64,000 nt of DNA from Luteibacter rhizovicinus (GTDB lineage: Bacteria > Pseudomonadota > Gammaproteobacteria > Xanthomonadales > Rhodanobacteraceae): positions 124,001-188,000 of the forward strand of contig NZ_SMCS01000007.1 of NCBI RefSeq assembly GCF_004342265.1, in the 5' to 3' direction. Made by a program: the position numbers and the translations under genes. A model generated the notes under the pieces. That model made no database searches, was not told where the DNA came from, and saw only the letters and a list, made by a program, of their open reading frames with translations. Shown here one piece after another: positions 7,216 to 16,042 of this stretch. The number at the start of each line of letters is the position of its first letter. Positions within the stretch are counted from its first letter, which is position 1.

Positions 7216-9524
7216 CAGAAATCCGCCGACAGGGTGACGAAGCTCTCGCGCGGTGCGCTGGCATGGAACGCGAGGGCGCGGCCCGCCGGATCGGTACCGG
7301 CGAACGCCGTGAGGTTGGACGCGTAACGCTTGTCGGTGAGGTTCGTCACGTTCAGCGCCAGCGACAGGTCCTTCAGGCCGATCGTCGGGCCGAAATCGTA
7401 GCCCGCGCCGAAGTCGAAGGTGGTTGCGCCAGCGACGCTCTGGTCGTTGGTATAGGTGTAGTAGCGCTTGCCCGTGAACTTGCCGCGCAGGCTCGCGAAC
7501 CACGGACCGTTGCGCCAGCTGAGTTCGCTCGCGAACATCCTCTTCGGCGTATCGACGGTGGTCTTGCCCTTGACCGGAACGACCTGGCCATTGGCCACGT
7601 AGTTATCCTCGTAGGTTGAATGGTTGAACGAGGCTGAGTTGTACCATTCCAGACCGCGTATCGGCTTCCAGATAAAGGTGAATTCCGCGCCGCGGCTCTT
7701 CACCGAACCGACGTTCACGAAGGCCGTGTTGCACTCCGGACGCGTACCGACTTCGATGCTCGGGCAAGGATTCAGCGACAGCAGGCGATTGTCGAAGCGA
7801 ACGTCATAGACGGCGACAGACGCCTCGTAATAGCGGCCCGTGCTACGAAAACCGCCGTCCCATGTACGGGACTGCTCAGGCTTCAGCGCACCCTTCGTCC
7901 CATCGAACGCGGCCTGGCTTACCGAAAGCGGGCCACCGGCACCGCCGCCCTGGAACGCGGCGATATTCTTCGCATAGGACAGGAAGAGCTCCTGACCGGG
8001 CGCCAGCTGATAGGCCGCGCCGATCTGCGGCAACAACGCCTTGCCGGCGTCGATCCGGCCGTTGGCGTACGGGCTTTCGACGCCCGGCTGTTCGCGCGCC
8101 GTCATGCTGGTATGAGGGCTCTTAACGCCCACGTCGATGCTGAGCTTGTCATTGAACAGCTTGAAGCTATCCTGCAGGTAGGCCTGCTTCGTCGTAATGA
8201 CATAGTCCTGCGCGAACAGGCGACGATCGGGGTCGGTCAGATAGTGGTTGTCGCTGATCGGGCCGTCGATGTAATAGAAATTGCGCTCGACGTGATGATT
8301 GTTCTTTTCGTACCAGACGCCGCCTTCCAGGCGATGGCCGCCGATTTCATAGGTCAGCGATGCGATCGCGCCATTGCGGTTGATCGAGTAGTTGGTGCTG
8401 CGGATCGAAATCGGCAGTTCTTCGGGCGTACCCGGATTGGACTTCTGTCCCGGCGACCACCAGTGACCCTGGCCGGCGTCTTCATGGTGATAGACCTGCG
8501 TGTGCAGCGTGACGCCATCGGCCACCGCGAAGTCGCCGGCGATGTAATACAGATCGTCGCTACGCAGCGCGCGGCTCTGGTAGTACGCATCGTCGATATT
8601 GTCGACGCCACCGGAGAAACCGCAGCGCGCATCCTTCACGCCGCTCTTCGTGTACGCGGGCGCGCAGTAAGCCGCGGCAAGCGCGCGCTTCCAGTCGGGC
8701 GCGTAGAGATTCCAGTCCCAGCCGAGACCGCGCTGCATGCCGCTCTTCGACAGATAGGCGTAGTCCGCCTGGCTGGTACGCGACGTATCCGCGAAGGCCG
8801 TGATGCGGTTGCCTTCGCCGAATTCGTAAACCGCCTTGCCGTTGAACTGCTGCGTACTGGTGGGGGAATTCGGCTGCGCCCACATGTCCGCACCGGCATG
8901 CACGCCGGACAGGTACATGGAGAAACCGTGGTAGTCGCCCGTATCGATGCGCGCATAGGTGCGCCGGTTGTTGTCGCTGCCGAAGGTCTGCGCGACCTTG
9001 CCGCCGAAGGTCTTCGCCGGATCGGACGAGAAATACTGGATCGAGCCGCCGAGGTTGCTGGTGGAAGGCGTACCGAGCGAGCCGATACCTTCCGCGAGTT
9101 CGACGCTGGTGAGGTTCTCGGAAATCAGCGCGCGGCTGATGTTCAGGCCGTTGTAGTTGCCGTAGGCGTTATCGCCCAGCGGCAGGCCATCCATCGTGTA
9201 ACCGATTCGCGTGGCGTTGAAGCCGCGCAGGGTGATCGTCTGCGACTCTTCGTTCGCACCGAATGCATCGTTCGACTGCACCGACACGCCGGGCAGACGG
9301 TTCAACACCTTCTGCGGACTGGTACCGGGCGGCAGCACCTGCTGGTCCTGCGGCGTGATGCGCTGGACCTGCCGCGTTTCGCCCTGACCGATGACCGACA
9401 CTGCTTCGAGCTGTTGCGCCTTGTCGGTCTTGTTATCCGTCGTGGCGGGCACGTCCTGCGCGTGAACGACGCCTCCGAGAGACGCGGCGAGGGCAAGAGC
9501 GAGAATGCGGCGCTGATACATCAT
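7215..9524 (-). CDS. TonB-dependent outer-membrane receptor (phosphoester-linked operon)
   Basis: A 769-residue receptor with signal peptide (to VVHA), a TonB-box-like segment LEAVSVIGQG, a plug domain (VLNRLPGVSV, TLRGFNATRIGYTMDGLPLGDNAYG) and a long barrel ending in Phe (VTLSADF). Such receptors import bulky substrates across the outer membrane using TonB energy. The start ATG follows GGAG by eight bases. It is the first gene of a two-gene operon with the phosphodiesterase. By context its ligand is more likely a phosphorylated or phosphodiester compound than a siderophore, but this is inference. Confidence 0.87.
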   Translation of the reverse strand: MMYQRRILALALAASLGGVVHAQDVPATTDNKTDKAQQLEAVSVIGQGETRQVQRITPQDQQVLPPGTSPQKVLNRLPGVSVQSNDAFGANEESQTITLRGFNATRIGYTMDGLPLGDNAYGNYNGLNISRALISENLTSVELAEGIGSLGTPSTSNLGGSIQYFSSDPAKTFGGKVAQTFGSDNNRRTYARIDTGDYHGFSMYLSGVHAGADMWAQPNSPTSTQQFNGKAVYEFGEGNRITAFADTSRTSQADYAYLSKSGMQRGLGWDWNLYAPDWKRALAAAYCAPAYTKSGVKDARCGFSGGVDNIDDAYYQSRALRSDDLYYIAGDFAVADGVTLHTQVYHHEDAGQGHWWSPGQKSNPGTPEELPISIRSTNYSINRNGAIASLTYEIGGHRLEGGVWYEKNNHHVERNFYYIDGPISDNHYLTDPDRRLFAQDYVITTKQAYLQDSFKLFNDKLSIDVGVKSPHTSMTAREQPGVESPYANGRIDAGKALLPQIGAAYQLAPGQELFLSYAKNIAAFQGGGAGGPLSVSQAAFDGTKGALKPEQSRTWDGGFRSTGRYYEASVAVYDVRFDNRLLSLNPCPSIEVGTRPECNTAFVNVGSVKSRGAEFTFIWKPIRGLEWYNSASFNHSTYEDNYVANGQVVPVKGKTTVDTPKRMFASELSWRNGPWFASLRGKFTGKRYYTYTNDQSVAGATTFDFGAGYDFGPTIGLKDLSLALNVTNLTDKRYASNLTAFAGTDPAGRALAFHASAPRESFVTLSADF

Positions 9525-9555
9525 CGGTACAACTCCATCGGCCGCGAACGACCTT

Positions 9556-9581
9556 TGTCACGATTGAAGAGAATCGCGACA
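9556..9581. promoter_or_regulatory. Inverted repeat upstream of the TonB receptor/phosphodiesterase operon
   Basis: TGTCACGATT and AATCGCGACA form 10-bp arms with one mismatch around a 6-bp centre, about 32 bases before the receptor start codon. Dyads of this size usually bind dimeric regulators. The half-site core TCACGATT recurs in the dyad before the second TonB receptor at 43202. No match to the Pho-box consensus was convincing. Confidence 0.5.
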
Positions 9582-9658
9582 GAGTGGAGCGTGGATGTGT
9601 ACGAACTCTTACAGCGCGGTTGCAATGAGCGACAAGTGTGACTACGACACCCTTAACT

Positions 9659-9795
9659 GTAGGAGCCCGCTTGCGGGCGAAAGCCAACCGGGCGAGGAAG
9701 ACGGATGCTCACCTCCGCGAGCCCGACCTACGGGCTGCGGATGCCAACCACATCTTCACCGCTCCGTTGGCTTTCGCCCGCAAGCGGGCTCCTAC
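9659..9795 (+). repeat. 137-bp dispersed repeat, copy 1 (arms GCCCGC/GCGGGC)
   Basis: The element starts GTAGGAGCCCGCTTGCGGGC and ends with the reverse complement of that sequence. The arms extend about 30 bp each (through GAAAGCCAAC), enclosing a roughly 75-bp asymmetric core. Each arm is itself a small hairpin, as in REP/BIME elements. It lies between the receptor gene and the alkaline phosphatase gene. Same orientation as the copy at 41958. Confidence 0.9.
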
Positions 9796-9809
9796 AAAAA
9801 GCTGGCGGA

Positions 9810-11537
9810 TTAGTTCTTTTTTAGCCACGCCTCGTACGTCGGCCGGTTTACCGGCACGCCATCGGCGTTGCAGCTGCCGAGCTTGCATAGTTCGGCACGA
9901 ATCGTCGGCGCGTGCTGCACGATCACGTGGAAGATCGCGTTTTCCTCCAGCTCACCGTGGAACGCGGAAGCGCCGGGACCATGCGCGAAGATCGCGACAT
10001 CCTCGCCACCATGCGTTTCGGCCTTCATGGGATACGCCGACTCCTGCATGTAATCGGGTGCCGTGGTGTCCACATGCGTCAGGTCGGGCCGGCCTTTCGT
10101 CATCCCGGCATACGTCTTCGGATTGTGCGGAAAGCGCTTGCTGCCTTCGGGCTGAAGATCGGTCGCACCCGTGTAGCCCGGGCCATTGGCGAAGGTCAAC
10201 GTCGTATACGGCTGACCGGCGGCATCGCGGGCCATGCCGCCGCCACCTTCCTCGTCGTAGCTATCGGTGGCACCGCGCACCAGACCGAGGATCGGATTGC
10301 CGCGCGTCGGGTAGCCTGCGAAGGCCATCGTATGGCTGTGATCCGCCGTGACGACAATCAGCGTGTCGGATGCATCGGTGTTGTCGAGTGCTGCCTGCAC
10401 CGCGTCGGCCATGGAAATGGTCTCGTCCAGCGCGCGATATGCGTTGCCGGCATGCAGGGCGTGATCGATGCGGCCACCTTCGACCATCAGGAAGAATCCA
10501 TTGGGATTCTTTTTCAGCACCTTGATGGCGCTCGCGGTCATTTCCGCCAGGCTGGGCTCGCCGGCTTTATCTTTCGGTCGATCATGCTCGTAGTTCAGAT
10601 GCGATGGCTCGAAAAGGCCGAGCACATGGGTGGTCTTCGACAGGTCGAGCGCCTTGAACTGCGCTTCGTTCCACACGTACTCGCCACCCGGATGCTTCGC
10701 CTTCCATTCGGCGATCAGGTCGCGCTTGTCCAGGCGCTGACCTGTCTTATTCGGATATTCCGGATCGGGGACACCGGCAGGCAGGAATTCGGTACGACCG
10801 CCGCCCATGGCGACGGTGAGGCCGCTGGCGACAGGGAAGTCCACCAGCTGTGCCGCGAAATCCTTGCAGCCCTGCGCACGCGCGCTTTCGGGAATGTTGG
10901 CGTCGACTTCCCAGTTGCGCTCGGGCAGGTGGCCATACGTTGCGGCCGGCGTCGCATGCGTGATGCGTGTGGTGGTCACGGCACCGGTGGCCATGCCCGC
11001 GGCGGCGGCCAGTTCGAGCGTACTGACCAGCTCCTGCCCCTTCGAGGCGGCGCAATCCTGCCGCTTCGGCACCTGCGAGATACCGATGAAACCCGCGCGG
11101 GTTTTCACGCCCGACATGATCGAGGTCATCGTGCCCGCCGAATCGGGCGTCTGCTGATCGGTTTCGTAGGTGCGGCTGAGCGCGCTGAACGGGAAATTCT
11201 CGAAACTCAGCCGGTAGCTTTCGCCATCCACGCCCTTCAACTGGCCCGCACGGATATGCGATGCCGCGATGGTCGGGATGCTCATGCCGTCACCCAGGAA
11301 GACGATGATGTTCTTCGCCCGCTGACCGCCGGCATTCGCCTCGCGCGACGCCTGCGCGGCCTGCGCCGCGCCGTTGCGGAACCACCATTCCGGGGTTTCC
11401 TGGGCGGGGCGCTGAATGGCCGGTACATCGATGGCGGCCGTTGGCGTGTTCCGCGGCGCGGACGTGGCACAGCCCGCGAGCAGCGTGATGGACGCGCTCA
11501 GCAGGCCGAGCCGGAGACTCGTCGGAGTGGACTTCAT
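9810..11537 (-). CDS. phoA: Alkaline phosphatase, lipoprotein
   Basis: About 575 residues of the PhoA family, a phosphomonoesterase using two zinc and one magnesium ions. Visible are the metal site FLGDGMSIPT, the nucleophile loop TPDSAGTMTSIMSG (Ser), GRIDHALHAGN and TADHSHTMAF. The N-terminus MKSTPTSLRLG...LLAGC has a lipobox with Cys23, so it is probably anchored as a lipoprotein. That start was preferred to an upstream in-frame codon because AAGGA precedes it and the lipobox fits. It is divergent from the pyrophosphatase gene across a 74-bp gap. It releases phosphate from organic esters in the periplasm or at the cell surface. Confidence 0.9.
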   Translation of the reverse strand: MKSTPTSLRLGLLSASITLLAGCATSAPRNTPTAAIDVPAIQRPAQETPEWWFRNGAAQAAQASREANAGGQRAKNIIVFLGDGMSIPTIAASHIRAGQLKGVDGESYRLSFENFPFSALSRTYETDQQTPDSAGTMTSIMSGVKTRAGFIGISQVPKRQDCAASKGQELVSTLELAAAAGMATGAVTTTRITHATPAATYGHLPERNWEVDANIPESARAQGCKDFAAQLVDFPVASGLTVAMGGGRTEFLPAGVPDPEYPNKTGQRLDKRDLIAEWKAKHPGGEYVWNEAQFKALDLSKTTHVLGLFEPSHLNYEHDRPKDKAGEPSLAEMTASAIKVLKKNPNGFFLMVEGGRIDHALHAGNAYRALDETISMADAVQAALDNTDASDTLIVVTADHSHTMAFAGYPTRGNPILGLVRGATDSYDEEGGGGMARDAAGQPYTTLTFANGPGYTGATDLQPEGSKRFPHNPKTYAGMTKGRPDLTHVDTTAPDYMQESAYPMKAETHGGEDVAIFAHGPGASAFHGELEENAIFHVIVQHAPTIRAELCKLGSCNADGVPVNRPTYEAWLKKN

Positions 11538-11611
11538 GCAAGTTCCTTCGATTGTGACAGCCCGGGAGGGTACCGCCCCGCGCACTCAAACTGAAACATA
11601 TGTGAAGGACC

Positions 11612-13591
11612 ATGGCCAATTGCCCGCTATCCTCCCTGCCAATGACCTCGCTCCGTTCCCTGCTCGTCTGCTTCGCCGTGGCCGTCGCCGCGGTATCCGC
11701 CACGGCCGCTGTCGCCGCACCCGCGCGTCGCGTGATCGTCTTTGTCTGGGACGGCATGCGCCCGGACGCCATCAGCGAAGACGACACGCCGAACCTGAAG
11801 GCGTTGGCGGATCGCGGCGTGTTCTTCGCGGACAACCACGCGACGTATCCGACCTTCACCATGGTCAACGCGTCCAGCTTCGCGACAGGTTCGTTCCCGG
11901 GAACGATCGGCTTCTTCGGCAATCGCTTCTGGGCACCGGGCGGCAAAGGGCTGGATGCGAAGGGCGGCGCGATCGACTTCGCCTCGCCGGTCTATACGGA
12001 AGACTATGCGGTGCTCCGGGCCCTGGACGAATACTACGACCACGAGCTGTTGCAGGTGCCGAACCTGCTTTCGCGCGCGCAGAAAGCCGGGCTGAAAACC
12101 GCCGTTGTCGGCAAGTCGGGACCGGCTTTCCTGCAGGATTACCACGAAGGCGGCGTGATCCTGGACGAAAACGTCGCGCTACCGCTGGCCTTCGCGAAAC
12201 GCCTGCAGAAAGCCGGGCGTCCCCTGCCCGCCAACGCCGTCAATGCCTATCCATCGGATCGTTTCTCGCTGGAACCGGACAATGACAGGCCGACCGCGCA
12301 GGCACCGGCAGTCATGCTGAAAGACGGTGTCTCGTCCGACCCGACCGACGGGGCGGGCACGCCGTCGACCGCGTCGAATGCGTATCTGATGGACACCTTC
12401 CTCGGCTATATCCTGCCCGTCGAGAAGCCGGACGTGAGCTTCGTCTGGCTACGCAATCCGGATGCGACCGAACATCTTTACGGCGTCGGCTCGCCGAACT
12501 TCCACGTCGCGTTGCGCGCGCAGGACGAACTGTTGGGCAAGCTCGAAGCGAAGCTGCGCGAACTGGGACTCGATGCCGATACGGATCTGATCGTCGTGTC
12601 CGATCATGCGCACAGCAACATCGCGGGACCGGCCGACCTGTTTCCCTTGCGCGTCGTTAACGACGGTCGCGTCGCCGGCATCGATGCCGACTGGGGTTAT
12701 TCGGTGTCCGGCGCGGTGCGACTCGCCGATGAAATGACCCGCGCGGGCTTCGCTGCATTCGACGGTTTCGGCTGCATCCACGCACCCGTGATGTCGGGCA
12801 TTCGCGCCGATGGCACGCCATTGCGTCCCACGCGCTACGACGACGATGGACGTCTGTGCGGCAAGCCGGGCCCGTATACGACGCCGTCGTACAAGTTGCC
12901 GGCGACCCTGCCCAAAGGCGCGTTCGTCCTCGCACCCAACGGCGGCAGCGAATATCTCTACCAGCCCGAGCACGACGCCGCGCTCGTGCTTCGCGCGGTG
13001 CGTTTCCTGCAGAGCCGCCAACCCTTCGGCGCGATCTTCGTGGATCAGCGCTACGGACATATCCCGGGCACGCTGCCGCTGGCCAGCGTGCATCTTGAAA
13101 ATCGCCGTTCGCCCGACATCATCGCCAGCTACGACTACGATGCGCATGCCGTCGTGCAGGGTTTCCGCGGCACGCTTTACAGCAGCATGTCGAACGAACG
13201 CGGTATGCACGGAAGTTTCAGCCCCGTGGATGTGCACAACACGCTGATCGCGAGCGGCCCGCATTTCCGTCGGGGCATGCGCGACGAATTGCCCAGCGGC
13301 AATGTGGACCTGGCGCCGACGCTGGCGAACGTTCTTGGCGTGAAGCTCGACCGCACGGATGGCCGTGTGCTGCGGGAAGCGCTGGAAGGCGGCGAAGGCC
13401 GGGCGGTCGATGCGTATCGCGTATCGCCCGCCGACGTGCGGACCGACGAGGCAACGGGCCTGTCGATGCAGCGCATCGACGGCAGCGCATCGCCAGCCAC
13501 GACGTACCGCTTCACGTTGAAGACGAAACAACTGGAAGACGGCGGCCGGAAGTACATCTACTTCGACGAGGCGAAAGCCGAGCGCCACTGA
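11612..13591 (+). CDS. Type I phosphodiesterase/nucleotide pyrophosphatase-family enzyme, exported
   Basis: About 659 residues of the alkaline phosphatase superfamily (NPP/PF01663 type). VFVWDGMRPDAI supplies the first metal Asp. NHATYPTFTMVNASSFATG has the nucleophile Thr of the TYPT motif. VVSDHAHSNI and HGSFSPVDVHNTLIASGP provide the second metal site. A signal peptide ends at VAAAP. A second in-frame ATG at 11642 also gives a good signal peptide; neither start has ideal Shine-Dalgarno spacing. It probably hydrolyses nucleotide or other phosphodiesters in the periplasm. It is divergent from phoA. Confidence 0.82.
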   Translation: MANCPLSSLPMTSLRSLLVCFAVAVAAVSATAAVAAPARRVIVFVWDGMRPDAISEDDTPNLKALADRGVFFADNHATYPTFTMVNASSFATGSFPGTIGFFGNRFWAPGGKGLDAKGGAIDFASPVYTEDYAVLRALDEYYDHELLQVPNLLSRAQKAGLKTAVVGKSGPAFLQDYHEGGVILDENVALPLAFAKRLQKAGRPLPANAVNAYPSDRFSLEPDNDRPTAQAPAVMLKDGVSSDPTDGAGTPSTASNAYLMDTFLGYILPVEKPDVSFVWLRNPDATEHLYGVGSPNFHVALRAQDELLGKLEAKLRELGLDADTDLIVVSDHAHSNIAGPADLFPLRVVNDGRVAGIDADWGYSVSGAVRLADEMTRAGFAAFDGFGCIHAPVMSGIRADGTPLRPTRYDDDGRLCGKPGPYTTPSYKLPATLPKGAFVLAPNGGSEYLYQPEHDAALVLRAVRFLQSRQPFGAIFVDQRYGHIPGTLPLASVHLENRRSPDIIASYDYDAHAVVQGFRGTLYSSMSNERGMHGSFSPVDVHNTLIASGPHFRRGMRDELPSGNVDLAPTLANVLGVKLDRTDGRVLREALEGGEGRAVDAYRVSPADVRTDEATGLSMQRIDGSASPATTYRFTLKTKQLEDGGRKYIYFDEAKAERH

Positions 13592-13605
13592 TTCCTCGTA
13601 CGCCC

Positions 13606-13668
13606 TTCGCGCGCAGGCGCGCTCCCACAGGGTTGCGACAACCTTGTGGGAGCGCGCCTGCGCGCGAA
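13606..13668. repeat. REP-like palindromic pair after the pyrophosphatase gene
   Basis: A left arm beginning TTCGCGCGCAGGCGCGCTCC and its near-perfect reverse complement (about 30 bp, one or two mismatches) are joined by a few bases. The arm resembles the end of the 137-bp elements, but with GCGCGC/GCGCGC and CTGC instead of TTGC. Read either way it forms a long hairpin, so it may also stop transcription, although there is no T tract. Confidence 0.75.
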
Positions 13669-13765
13669 AGCCAACGAAGCAACGAAGCCGTCTCCCATCC
13701 GAGCGCCCAACCTCCAATCCTGCTAGCTTGCGCACCCAATGGCCCTATTCCTACGGAACACCCCC

Positions 13766-15760
13766 ATGTTCAAACCCATCGCCCTGGCCACGCTATCGGC
13801 CGCCCTGCTTGCCGCATGCGCCGGCACACCCTCCGGCAAAGCCGCCGCACCGGCCGCGGCGCCACAGGGCGCACGTGTCGACCTCGCCATTCTGGAGACG
13901 ACCGATGTGCATTCGAACGTCCTGAGCTACGACTACTACAAGCAGAAAGACGACCCGACGCTGGGCTACGAACGTGTCGCGACGCTGATCCGCAACGCGC
14001 GCAGGGAATTCCCCAATACGCTGCTGTTCGATAGCGGCGACACGATCCAGGGCACGGTGCTGGCCGACTATCAGTCGACGGTGAAACCCATTGGCTGCGA
14101 CACCGAGCTTTCGATGTATCGCGCGATGGACGCGCTCGGTTACGACGGCGGCACCGCCGGCAATCATGAGTTCAACTACGGCCTGTCGTTCCTGTCGCAG
14201 GTCACCGGCACGCCGATGAATGTCGACGGTGGCAGCGACAAGGCCTGCGCAGGCCCGCATTTCCCGCTGGTGCTGTCGAACGTTTACAGCGCGCGCGACG
14301 GCAAGCCGATCTTCAAGCCATGGACGATCGTCGAAAAAACAGTCGCCGCGACGACGCCCGACGGCAAGATCGTCAACGTGACGCTACGCGTGGGGATCAT
14401 CGGCTTCACGCCGCCACCGATCATGGACTGGGACAAGCGCAACCTCGTTGGCAAGGTCACCGTCGATGGCGTCGTCGAAGCCGCGAAGCGCTACATGCCC
14501 GAACTCAAGGCGCAGCATCCCGACCTCGTCGTCGCGATCCTGCACGGCGGCCTGAGCACCTCGCCGTATACCCCGAAAGAAGAGAACGGCGGCTGGTATC
14601 TGGCGGGCGTACCGGGCATCGACGCATTGCTGCTGGGACACTCGCATACCGAATTCCCCGGCCCCCATTACGAGGGCATGGCCGAAGTCGACGCGAAGCG
14701 CGGCATCGTCCGTGGCGTGCCCGCCGTGATGGGTGGGTTCTTCGGCAAGGATCTCGGCGTCATCCGCATGAAGCTCACGCGCGAGAACGGCCAGTGGGTC
14801 GTCGATCGTGCCGCGAGCCAGAGCGAAGTGCGTCCGATCTGCGCGAAGAAGAACGACTGCGTCGCGCCCGATCCGTCCATCGCACCGTTGGTGCGCGACG
14901 CTCACGAAGCCGCCGTTGCGTATGTGAATACGCCGATTGGCAGCAGCGACCATCGCATGAGCAGTTTCTTCGCGGACGTCGGCGATATGTCGGCGTTATC
15001 GGTGGTCAACGCGGCGCAGCGCGACTACGCCAGCGAGGCGATTGCTCGCGAACACCCCGAGTTGAAGGACGTGCCGGTTCTATCGGCCGCCGCCGCGTTC
15101 CGCACCGGTTTCGGCGGACCGGAAGACTTTACCGATGTAGCCGCTGGCCCGCTGACCATCCGCAACGCAGCCGACCTGTATTTCTATCCGAACACGCTGG
15201 CCGCGGTGAAAGTCGACGGCAAAGGCCTGAAGGCGTGGCTGGAAAACAGTGCGCAGCGCTTCAACCGCATCGATCCGAAGGCCACCGCCGCCCAGCCGTT
15301 GATCGGACATAAATTGCCCGGCTACAACTTCGATCAGATCCAGGGCGGCATCCACTACGTCATCGATCTGTCGAAGCCGGAAGGCGAACGCATTGTCGAC
15401 CTGCGCTACAAGGGTAAGCCGGTGAAGCCGGGCCAGCCCTTCATCGTCGTCACCAATAATTATCGCGCCAGCGGCGGCGGCAACTTCCCCGGCCTGGACG
15501 GCAGCAATATCGTGCTGAGTGCGCCGGACGGCAATCGCGAGGTGGTCATCCACTGGCTCGAAGCGAAGAAGGCGTTGAAGCGCGGCGATGTCGAGAAGAC
15601 CTCGTGGCGGTTCGCGCCGCTTAAAACGGCGGGTGAGGTGACCTTCGTGTCTTCGGCCGGCAAGGAAGACGTCGCTCGGGATGCCGGTCTGCGGAATATT
15701 CGTCAGTTGAAGGACAACGAGGACGGCACGGCGGTTTACGCGATCGATTTGTCGAAGTAA
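13766..15760 (+). CDS. CpdB-like 2',3'-cyclic-nucleotide phosphodiesterase / nucleotidase, lipoprotein
   Basis: About 664 residues of the 5'-nucleotidase/CpdB family. The N-terminal metallophosphatase domain shows ILETTDVHSN, LFDSGDTIQG, GTAGNHEFNYG, VAILHGG and LLGHSHTEFPG, the full set of metal ligands. The C-terminal nucleotide-binding domain shows VVTNNYRASGGGNFPG, with the Phe-type base clamp. MFKPIALATLSAALLAAC is a lipoprotein signal with Cys18, which is why this ATG was preferred over one nine codons upstream. It converts cyclic and mono-nucleotides to nucleosides plus phosphate. It extends the phosphate-scavenging set to its left. Confidence 0.88.
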   Translation: MFKPIALATLSAALLAACAGTPSGKAAAPAAAPQGARVDLAILETTDVHSNVLSYDYYKQKDDPTLGYERVATLIRNARREFPNTLLFDSGDTIQGTVLADYQSTVKPIGCDTELSMYRAMDALGYDGGTAGNHEFNYGLSFLSQVTGTPMNVDGGSDKACAGPHFPLVLSNVYSARDGKPIFKPWTIVEKTVAATTPDGKIVNVTLRVGIIGFTPPPIMDWDKRNLVGKVTVDGVVEAAKRYMPELKAQHPDLVVAILHGGLSTSPYTPKEENGGWYLAGVPGIDALLLGHSHTEFPGPHYEGMAEVDAKRGIVRGVPAVMGGFFGKDLGVIRMKLTRENGQWVVDRAASQSEVRPICAKKNDCVAPDPSIAPLVRDAHEAAVAYVNTPIGSSDHRMSSFFADVGDMSALSVVNAAQRDYASEAIAREHPELKDVPVLSAAAAFRTGFGGPEDFTDVAAGPLTIRNAADLYFYPNTLAAVKVDGKGLKAWLENSAQRFNRIDPKATAAQPLIGHKLPGYNFDQIQGGIHYVIDLSKPEGERIVDLRYKGKPVKPGQPFIVVTNNYRASGGGNFPGLDGSNIVLSAPDGNREVVIHWLEAKKALKRGDVEKTSWRFAPLKTAGEVTFVSSAGKEDVARDAGLRNIRQLKDNEDGTAVYAIDLSK

Positions 15761-15792
15761 GTAGCGGACGCGAATGGTCGTGCAGCCTCATT

Positions 15793-15834
15793 CCCCCTCA
15801 CGGTCGCCCCTGCGCATGAGCGACGGTGAGGGGG
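15793..15834. terminator. Imperfect inverted repeat, possible terminator after the nucleotidase gene
   Basis: CCCCCTCACGGTCGC and GCGACGGTGAGGGGG pair over 15 positions with a single mismatch around a 12-nt loop, 33 bases after the stop codon. There is no T tract, so a Rho-independent role is uncertain. It also sits just upstream of the threonine promoter. Confidence 0.45.
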
Positions 15835-15859
15835 AGTGGCGCGATTCGCTCCCCTTCGC

Positions 15860-15889
15860 TTGACAGCCGGCCCTGCACCAGCCTAAGTT
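15860..15889 (+). promoter_or_regulatory. Promoter of the threonine operon
   Basis: A perfect -35 TTGACA (15860-15865) is followed after 18 bp by TAAGTT as -10. Transcription would begin at about 15895-15897, which coincides with the leader-peptide ATG. There is no purine-rich ribosome-binding site between -10 and ATG, so the message may be leaderless. Confidence 0.6.
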
Positions 15890-15895
15890 CAACCC

Positions 15896-16042
15896 ATGTA
15901 TCTCCCCGCCCACGCCCATAGCTCCAAGCCAGCCGTCCATACGGCAGGCAAGCTCGCGTCCGGCGCTCGTTCCATCACCGCCACGTCCACCACGACCACG
16001 ACGACTACCACCGTCCTGGGACGGGAGCACGTGCGCGACTAG
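15896..16042 (+). CDS. thrL: Threonine operon leader peptide (attenuator peptide)
   Basis: A 48-residue open frame whose middle reads SITATSTTTTTTTTV: ten Thr codons (ACC, ACG, ACT) in thirteen positions, plus Ile and Val. It ends 101 bases before homoserine dehydrogenase. This is the hallmark of a thr attenuator peptide: stalling at Thr (and Ile) codons reports low charged tRNA. It is longer than the enterobacterial ThrL and has a long non-repetitive N-terminal half. No function beyond regulation is expected. Confidence 0.85.
   Translation: MYLPAHAHSSKPAVHTAGKLASGARSITATSTTTTTTTTVLGREHVRD

Noticed and set aside
9638-10351. Plus-strand frame starting inside the 137-bp repeat
   Set aside because: Its start lies in the repeat and the rest is antisense to phoA; no ribosome-binding site.
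11538-11611. Possible Pho box between phoA and the pyrophosphatase gene (CTGTCACAATC, also near CATATG)
   Set aside because: Only a single half-site matches; the second half at 11 bp is absent. A weighted scan would be needed.
12449-13735. Minus-strand 428-residue frame opposite the pyrophosphatase gene
   Set aside because: No domain or start signal; it is a GC-codon shadow.
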